Assembly (NCBI GenBank): GCA_947652855.1
Contig: CANTEO010000007.1
Coordinates: 1 to 56,297, forward strand
Reading direction: 5' to 3'
DNA: 56,297 nucleotides
From: an uncultured Roseburia sp.
GTDB taxonomy: Bacteria; Bacillota; Clostridia; Lachnospirales; Lachnospiraceae
Shown here: positions 51,207 to 56,297 of the stretch, one piece after another
Layout of the letters: every line of letters starts with the position of its first letter
How positions within the stretch are numbered: position 1 is the first letter of the stretch
Notes under the pieces: generated by a model
What the model saw: the letters and a program-made list of their open reading frames with translations, nothing else
The model's database searches: none
What the model was told of the DNA's origin: nothing
Position numbers and translations under genes: made by a program

Positions 51207-52622
51207 ATGGAATGGAATAATGGTTTTGCGTTTCCGATTATAGAGAGTGCGTTAGAGATGATTCTCATATTTGACGGCAAGGGCATGGTTTCGTATGCGA
51301 ACGGCATGGCGGAAAAGAAGCTGGAATATGAAGGGGGCTTGTGCGGGACGCATATAGGCGCCGTGTTCCCCAATGAATTTCATGACGCGGAGGGAGGGGT
51401 TGGCGAAGGGCTCCCGTTTGGGGAGGACACGGCGGACTTATTTGCGTACCGCAAGAACCAGACCTGCTTTCCGGTAAAGGCGAAATTCATGAAAAGCAAG
51501 GAAATGCCCGATATGTACATATGTATGGCGAAGGATATGCTGGAACGGGATTTTTTGAATAAGGAGATTGTCCTGGTAAGGCAGGAGGCGCAGGAGGCGC
51601 TTAAGGTAAAGTCGGAGTTTGTGGCGAACGTGACGCATGAATTGCGGACGCCGGTGAACGGCGTGCTTGGCAATGTCAGGGAGCTGTTGGGCGAGGAGCT
51701 GGACGCTGGCACGGTGAAGAGCCTTCGGGTGATTGAGCGCTGCTGCGGCGACATGAACAAGATCATTAACAATATCCTGGATTTCTCAAAGCTTGAGGCG
51801 GGTAAGTTCACGCTGGAGCCGAGGGAGTTTCATTTTCGGAATATGTTGGATTACGTGAGGTCGCACCATATCAATAAGATTACAGAAAAGGGCCTTGGGT
51901 TTTTTATGACAGTATCTCCGCAGATTCCGGAATGCATCGTTGGGGATGAACTCCGCATTGTGCAGATCTTAAACAATTTATTGTCCAATGCGCTGAAATT
52001 CACTTCTGTGGGCAAGATTTCCGTCGAGGCTGTCAGGACGGCGGTTGTGAATGACAAGATGGAATTGTTTTTTATGGTGAAGGACACGGGAATTGGCATG
52101 GACGGCGCGGACAAGGAAAAGCTGTTCCAGAGCTTTTCGCAGGCGGACGCCTCGATTTCCAGAAAATATGGCGGAACCGGACTGGGGCTAAATATCTGCA
52201 AGCAGCTGGTAGAGCTGATGGGCGGAAAGATTGAGGTGGAGAGCGAGAAGAATAAGGGCAGCACATTTCTGTTTTCCATATGGGTCGGCTTTAACGGCGA
52301 GGAAGGCGCGCTTTCCGCTTCGGACGACAAAGAGGCGTTTCTTGCCGCGGATTCCGAGCAGGAGGAGGATTTTTCCGCCGTCAAGAAATATGGCACGCCG
52401 GAAAACCGGGAAAACCTTAAGGATAACCTCTCTAAGCTGATCCTTTGCGTTGAAATGGAGAATTGGGAAAAGGCGGAGGCGTTTATGGAGACGGTTAAGC
52501 AGCTGACGGAAGGGGCGCCCCGTGAGGTGAGCCGGATGGCGCTTCGCTTGAAGATGGCGATTCAGAAAGAGAACTACGACAGGATATTAAGGGAATATGA
52601 AGAATTGAACAAGTGCCTGTAA
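51207..52622 (+). CDS. soluble PAS-type histidine kinase
   Basis: A 471-residue kinase with no membrane segment. The N-terminal 115 residues resemble a PAS sensor (IFDGKGMVSYANGMAEKKL). A coil leads to the HisKA domain with phospho-acceptor His144 in NVTHELRTPVNG, and the ATPase domain shows N-box NNLLSNALKF (256-265), DTGIGM (293-298) and GGTGLGL (322-328). The last 100 residues form a helical tail of unknown role that resembles neither receiver nor Hpt domain. TAGGAGG is before the start. Its partners are probably the flanking HD-GYP regulators, so it would couple an intracellular signal to cyclic di-GMP. The stop is followed 17 bp later by the second regulator. Confidence 0.93.
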   Translation: MEWNNGFAFPIIESALEMILIFDGKGMVSYANGMAEKKLEYEGGLCGTHIGAVFPNEFHDAEGGVGEGLPFGEDTADLFAYRKNQTCFPVKAKFMKSKEMPDMYICMAKDMLERDFLNKEIVLVRQEAQEALKVKSEFVANVTHELRTPVNGVLGNVRELLGEELDAGTVKSLRVIERCCGDMNKIINNILDFSKLEAGKFTLEPREFHFRNMLDYVRSHHINKITEKGLGFFMTVSPQIPECIVGDELRIVQILNNLLSNALKFTSVGKISVEAVRTAVVNDKMELFFMVKDTGIGMDGADKEKLFQSFSQADASISRKYGGTGLGLNICKQLVELMGGKIEVESEKNKGSTFLFSIWVGFNGEEGALSASDDKEAFLAADSEQEEDFSAVKKYGTPENRENLKDNLSKLILCVEMENWEKAEAFMETVKQLTEGAPREVSRMALRLKMAIQKENYDRILREYEELNKCL

Positions 52623-52639
52623 GGAAAAGGAGTGGGGTT

Positions 52640-53701
52640 ATGTTTTATCAAAACAGAAATACAGACAACGAGAAAATCCTTATTGTAGACGATGTGGAGA
52701 CGAACCGGATCATTCTTGAGGAGATCATCAAGGGCATGGGGTGCAATCCGATTTCTGCGGAGAGCGGGGAAATGGCGCTTGAGATTCTGAAAGAGGAGAT
52801 GCCGCAGCTCATCCTTACGGATATCTCCATGCCGGGCATGGACGGATATCAGTTTTGCAGGATGCTGAAGACAACGGAAAAGACGAAGGATATTCCGGTG
52901 ATTTTCATTTCTGCGTTCGACCATCCGGAAGATATTGTGGAAGGGCTGTTTTTGGGCGGGGAGGATTACATCACGAAGCCGTTTGTCCCGGAAGTCATTG
53001 AGGCGCGCGTTGGCGTCCGGCTTAGCTTAAGCAAGGCGAAGCTGGAGCTTTTGGAGATTAACCGCAGGCTTCAGATTTCCATTGACGAGCAGCTAAAGCA
53101 AATGGAGCAGGAGAAGAAGAATGTGCTTTATGCGCTGTCAAATCTGGTGATGCAGAATGCGGACATGAGGCAGGGGCAAATGGAGCGTCAAAAGAAAAAT
53201 TGCCGGATTTTGGCGCAGGGAATGCAGCTTTCCCCATTGTTTGAGGATAAGGTTTCCGATGACTTCATAGATGCGGTGGAGCTCTCGGTTCCTCTTTGCG
53301 ACATTGGCAAGATTGGAATTTCAAAAGAGATTCTGCATAAAAGAGAGAATATTACCAAAGACGAGGCGGAGATCCTTAAGACGCATACGGATTTGGGGGC
53401 CAAGTTTTTGGAGGAGCTGTATGGCAGCAATGATTACAACGATTTTGCCACGACGGCAGTTGACGTTGTGCAGTGCCATCATGAAAAGTGGGACGGAAGC
53501 GGCTATCCGAACGGCTTAAAAGGGAATGAAATCCCCATTGCGGCTCAAATTGTCTCGGTTATGGAGGCGTTTTGCGGCTATATGGAGCAGTTTGGCTCTG
53601 ACAGAGAGAAGACCCTCGAGGCGCTGCGGAAGGAGGCAGGCACAAAGTGGAACCCTGATATTGTTGAGATATGCGGTAAAATTTCACGTCAGTTGAATTA
53701 G
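52640..53701 (+). CDS. response regulator with a degenerate HD-GYP domain
   Basis: ATG 52640 follows AAGGAG about 10 bp away, giving 353 residues (an ATG at 52613 lies in the kinase end). The receiver has Asp61 as phospho-acceptor and Lys113 in TKPF. A coil (130-165) leads to an HD-GYP fold that still has HTDLGAKFLEEL and HHEKWDGSGYP, but key ligands have changed. The histidine of the first motif is Gln180 (RQGQMERQ), the HD histidine is Cys220 (PLCDIGKIGIS), and the DVYDAL segment is MEAFCGY. Loss of two metal ligands suggests it does not cleave cyclic di-GMP; it may bind it, or pair with the intact copy as a regulatory subunit. Confidence 0.9.
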   Translation: MFYQNRNTDNEKILIVDDVETNRIILEEIIKGMGCNPISAESGEMALEILKEEMPQLILTDISMPGMDGYQFCRMLKTTEKTKDIPVIFISAFDHPEDIVEGLFLGGEDYITKPFVPEVIEARVGVRLSLSKAKLELLEINRRLQISIDEQLKQMEQEKKNVLYALSNLVMQNADMRQGQMERQKKNCRILAQGMQLSPLFEDKVSDDFIDAVELSVPLCDIGKIGISKEILHKRENITKDEAEILKTHTDLGAKFLEELYGSNDYNDFATTAVDVVQCHHEKWDGSGYPNGLKGNEIPIAAQIVSVMEAFCGYMEQFGSDREKTLEALRKEAGTKWNPDIVEICGKISRQLN

Positions 53702-53739
53702 GTGGATATGATTTCGTTTTGTGACTGGGGGAATCGGCT

Positions 53740-54561
53740 TTGATTACGGATGAAGAGTTTGTGCGGATTTCTTCTTATATGAAGGGGAAATATGGCATTG
53801 ATTTAAGCCATAAGAAAGTGATTATTAACGGCCGGCTGGACAATTATCTGAAATCGAATGGATGGAACGACTGCAGTGAATACCTGAATGCCATAAAAGC
53901 TGACAGGACAGGGGCGTTGGAGAAAATTTTGGTAAACCTTTTGACGACGAACCATACCTATTTCATGAGGGAGTTTGAGCATTTTGAATATTTTCAGAAA
54001 ATCGTGCTGCCCTGGATTAAGATGAAGGAAAGCCATAAAAGGGATCTTCGGATTTGGTGCGGGGCCGCCTCCAGCGGCGAGGAGCCGTATATGATCGCCA
54101 TGGTGCTGCAGGATTTTTTTGGGATGGAGAAGGAAAAATGGGACACAAGGATCCTTGCGACGGATGTGTCCACAAAGGTGTTAAAGCGCGCCATTACCGG
54201 CGTGTACAGCGCGCAGCAGCTTGAGAACATTCCGAGCGGCTGGAAAAAACGGTTTTTCACGGAGCGCGCTCAAGGCGGCGAGTATCAGGTGACGGATGAA
54301 TTGAAGCGGCAAGTCTTGTTCCGGCAGTTTAACCTGATGAACCCATTTCCTTTCAGGAAAAAAATGCATACTGTCTTTTTGCGGAATGTTATGATATATT
54401 TTGATGAGGAAACGAAGATCGAGCTGCTCCAAAAGGTCTATCATTTGTTGGAGCCGGGTGGCTATCTTTTCATAGGGACAACTGAGACGATTGACAGGAA
54501 CTCTGTGCCGTTTCAGATATTACAGCCATCCATATTTAGGAAAAGGGAAGGAAATGATTGA
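53740..54561 (+). CDS. cheR: CheR-type protein-glutamate methyltransferase
   Basis: A 273-residue protein starting at TTG 53740, with GGGGG shortly upstream. The N-terminal helical domain (1-75) and SAM-binding domain are standard, including YFMREFEHFEYF, IWCGAASSGEEPYMIAM (motif I) and ATDVSTKVLKRA. A later block, VFLRNVMIYFDEETK, is also typical. CheR methylates glutamates of chemoreceptors to adapt signalling. No tether-binding tail or fused domain is seen. It sits between a regulator and cheB in a single transcription unit. It is the third of the usual adaptation genes found close to a kinase; CheW and CheD are not visible. Confidence 0.93.
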   Translation: MITDEEFVRISSYMKGKYGIDLSHKKVIINGRLDNYLKSNGWNDCSEYLNAIKADRTGALEKILVNLLTTNHTYFMREFEHFEYFQKIVLPWIKMKESHKRDLRIWCGAASSGEEPYMIAMVLQDFFGMEKEKWDTRILATDVSTKVLKRAITGVYSAQQLENIPSGWKKRFFTERAQGGEYQVTDELKRQVLFRQFNLMNPFPFRKKMHTVFLRNVMIYFDEETKIELLQKVYHLLEPGGYLFIGTTETIDRNSVPFQILQPSIFRKREGND

Positions 54562-54564
54562 TGT

Positions 54565-55593
54565 ATGCGACCGATTAGGGTTTTGATCGTGGAGGATTCC
54601 ATTGTGTTTCGGGAATTGCTTGTTCAGAATCTGAACAAGGATTCTGTCATTCAGGTTGTGGCGACTGCAAAGGATCCGTATGAGGCAAGAGACGCCATCC
54701 TGCAGTACAAACCGGACGTCATGACGCTTGACGTGGAGCTTCCAAGGATGAATGGAATTGATTTTTTGCGAAAGCTGATGCCGCAGTATCCGCTTCCGGT
54801 TGTCGTAATCAGTTCTTTGAGCGATAAAGTATTTGACGCCTTGAACGCAGGGGCTGTGGATTTTGTGGCGAAGCCGGCGCTGTCGAACCGCGCGCAGCTG
54901 GAGGACTTTATTCGGAATGAGCTTTTAGTGAAAATAAAGATTGCGTCTACCGCAAAAATCAGCAATATCAAAAAAACGGTGATGATGCAGGAGCAGCAAA
55001 GCCTTTCCACGAAGCGGTCAAACCATATCGTTGCAATCGGGGCCTCCACAGGAGGCACGGAGGCGATTTTTTCCGTAGTCAAAGATTTTGGGACTGATAT
55101 CCCAGGCGTAGTGGCGACGCAGCATATGCCTCCCGGCTTCACGGAAATGTATGCGAAGCGGTTGAACGACCAGTGCAGAATTACGGTGAAGGAGGCGCAG
55201 ACAGGCGATCGGGTGCTGCCTGGGCATATGCTTCTCGCCCCTGGCGGTGACGCGCATATGCGTTTGGTGAAAGTGAACGGCGTCTATCAGGTAGAATGTA
55301 AGAAGGGGCCGAAGGTGAACGGGCACTGCCCTTCGGTCGATGTGCTTTTTGAGTCTGTTGCAAAGTCGGCTGGAGCCGACGCAGTAGGGATTATCCTGAC
55401 CGGAATGGGCGGCGATGGCGCAAAGGGACTGCTCGCGATGCGGCGGGCAGGCGCAAGGACCATCGGGCAGGATGAGTCAACCTGCGTGGTTTATGGAATG
55501 CCCAAGGTGGCGTATGATCTGGGAGCCGTGCAATACCAGGAGAAGCTTGGGAGCATTGCAGGCAGGACATATGCGTTATTAAATAAAATGTAA
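54565..55593 (+). CDS. cheB: protein-glutamate methylesterase/deamidase
   Basis: A 342-residue CheB with receiver (phospho-acceptor Asp56 in MTLDVELP) and C-terminal methylesterase. The catalytic triad is Ser161 in GASTGG, His187 in ATQHMPP and Asp284 in GMGGDGA. It removes the methyl groups added by CheR, with activity increased by phosphorylation from CheA. The ATG at 54565 starts three bases after the cheR stop; an out-of-frame ATG at 54561 overlaps. Receptors for it include the MCP at 41612-43339 and probably others elsewhere. Confidence 0.95.
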   Translation: MRPIRVLIVEDSIVFRELLVQNLNKDSVIQVVATAKDPYEARDAILQYKPDVMTLDVELPRMNGIDFLRKLMPQYPLPVVVISSLSDKVFDALNAGAVDFVAKPALSNRAQLEDFIRNELLVKIKIASTAKISNIKKTVMMQEQQSLSTKRSNHIVAIGASTGGTEAIFSVVKDFGTDIPGVVATQHMPPGFTEMYAKRLNDQCRITVKEAQTGDRVLPGHMLLAPGGDAHMRLVKVNGVYQVECKKGPKVNGHCPSVDVLFESVAKSAGADAVGIILTGMGGDGAKGLLAMRRAGARTIGQDESTCVVYGMPKVAYDLGAVQYQEKLGSIAGRTYALLNKM

Positions 55594-55605
55594 AGGAGAA
55601 AGAGC

Positions 55606-55998
55606 ATGAAAATTTTGTTGGCTGAAGACGATTTTGCAACAAGAAAATTTATGGTGAATTTCCTGTCAAAATACGGGGAATGCGACGTGACCGTGGATGG
55701 CATGGAGGCGGTGGACGCCTTTATGATGGCTCTGGAGGATGAGGAGCCATACGACCTGATCTGCCTGGACATTATGATGCCAGTCATGGACGGCTATCAG
55801 GCCCTGGTCGGCATCCGAAATCTGGAAAAAGAACGGAATGTGCCAGAGGATAAGGCGGTCAAGGTCATCATGACGACTGCTCTGAATGAGGAGAAGAACG
55901 TCAAGATGGCGTTTGAGTTGGGATGCACCATATATTCAGGAAAGCCCATCGACAAGGATCGGTTTGAGCAGGCTCTTAAAAAATTAGGCCTGATTTGA
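55606..55998 (+). CDS. single-domain CheY-like response regulator
   Basis: A 130-residue receiver without output domain. The acidic pair is at Glu7-Asp8-Asp9, phospho-acceptor Asp55 in CLDIMMP, Thr in MTTAL and Lys in SGKPIDK. AAAGGAGAAA is before the ATG. It resembles CheY-type proteins and those that act as phosphate sinks or partners of histidine kinases. Being between cheB and the presumed cheA it may be the cluster's CheY, but it could equally serve the kinase at 51207. Family is clear; the partner is inference. Confidence 0.9.
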   Translation: MKILLAEDDFATRKFMVNFLSKYGECDVTVDGMEAVDAFMMALEDEEPYDLICLDIMMPVMDGYQALVGIRNLEKERNVPEDKAVKVIMTTALNEEKNVKMAFELGCTIYSGKPIDKDRFEQALKKLGLI

Positions 55999-56161
55999 CG
56001 GGGCTTTGGAGCTACAGTTTGGCCCGGGGCTTTGCAGCAGATGCAATGTCCATGACAAATAAGCCATGGGAGGGAACTGTCTGATTTGAAACATATCCCG
56101 CGCTTATGCGGGTTATGGCGTGCAAACGCATAGATATGAATACGCAGGAAAGGAGAAGGAT
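55999..56161 (+). other. 163-bp gap with two small hairpins before the last gene
   Basis: CCCGC-GCTTAT-GCGGG (around 56088-56103) and GCGT-GCAA-ACGC (around 56106-56118) can fold. There is no T-run and no promoter I trust. They could be regulatory or processing sites in the leader of the gene at 56162. Confidence 0.4.
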
Positions 56162-56297
56162 ATGGCTGAGGAATTTAATACCGAAAGTATGTTGGACATT
56201 TATCTCTTTGAAAATCAGCAACTGCTGGAACAGCTTCAGGATATTGTGCCCGCTTTCTGCTGTTTTTATACATTCTTCCACAGCCTGCCCGAAAACC
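56162..56297 (+). CDS. N-terminus of a probable CheA histidine kinase, cut by window edge and atypical
   Basis: The last 136 bases start at ATG 56162, after AGGAGAAGG, with 45 codons to the edge. The first 29 residues (MAEEFNTESMLDIYLFENQQ, then LLEQLQDIV) match what I expect of a Clostridia CheA P1 domain. After that the frame reads PAFCCFYTFFHSLPEN, rich in aromatic residues and unlike the acidic helix I would expect. The frame remains open. This could be a junction with inserted DNA, a frame change, or an assembly end. The CheA call rests on the short matching start and the neighbouring che genes. Confidence 0.5.
   Translation, partial: MAEEFNTESMLDIYLFENQQLLEQLQDIVPAFCCFYTFFHSLPEN

Noticed and set aside
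56105..56118. GCAAAC motif in the leader of the last gene, considered as a cyclic di-GMP riboswitch
   Set aside because: Only the short GCAAAC match is present. The tetraloop-receptor parts and conserved GGGACGCAAAGCC-like core of the GEMM motif are missing.

Overview
The window looks like the chromosome of a motile, Gram-positive, gut-type Clostridia species, most likely a Lachnospiraceae (Clostridium cluster XIVa) relative. The evidence is a Bacillus/Clostridium-type large SRP RNA, a class B sortase with a wall-anchored LRR protein, PadR/DUF1700/DUF4097 modules, a MurJ/SpoVB-type flippase, AGGAGG ribosome binding sites with occasional TTG starts, and chemotaxis genes. Species-level assignment is inference. 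No rRNA, tRNA, CRISPR array, intact insertion sequence or prophage was recognised.

Region 1 (1-10116) is one tightly packed plus-strand operon for tailoring a surface glycan, possibly a flagellin or capsule glycan. It holds a DegT-type aminotransferase (cut by the window edge), a WbqC-family protein, a NeuD-like acyltransferase, a stand-alone acyl carrier protein, an SDR, a GNAT acetyltransferase, two paralogous beta-propeller glycosidase-like proteins, three methyltransferases and a DltA/NRPS-like adenylation enzyme. The adenylation enzyme keeps the FDxS aspartate that contacts an amino group, so with the carrier protein it suggests aminoacyl or acyl decoration of an amino sugar. Two G9 tracts lie at gene 3' ends here.

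Region 2 (10117-27879) is mostly housekeeping and envelope maintenance. It contains two separate PadR plus HAAS-domain membrane-protein modules, each with repeat-rich promoters, an XRE regulator, an SDR, topB, hpf, the SRP RNA, putP, a DUF1700-DUF4097-PspC envelope-stress-like set, a signal-less NlpC/P60 peptidase next to an M19 dipeptidase (probably peptide recycling), a MurJ/SpoVB-like flippase and a MATE transporter. Between topB and hpf sits an unexplained 236-bp near-perfect inverted-repeat element.

Region 3 (27880-49900) is devoted to the cell surface: a 2569-residue secreted repeat protein, a class B sortase with a long cytoplasmic extension, a BspA-type LRR protein with a TPKTG sorting signal, secA, a chemoreceptor, galM, an ECF S component, and a 1544-residue secreted protein that joins a DUF4091/GH123-like glycosidase to a sialidase-like propeller, FIVAR modules and an LRR tail.

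Region 4 (49922-56297) is a chemosensory and c-di-GMP-type cluster: a canonical HD-GYP response regulator, a soluble histidine kinase, a second HD-GYP response regulator whose metal ligands are replaced, cheR, cheB, a CheY-like protein and the start of a probable cheA. The probable cheA departs from what I expect of the family about 30 residues in, just before the window ends.
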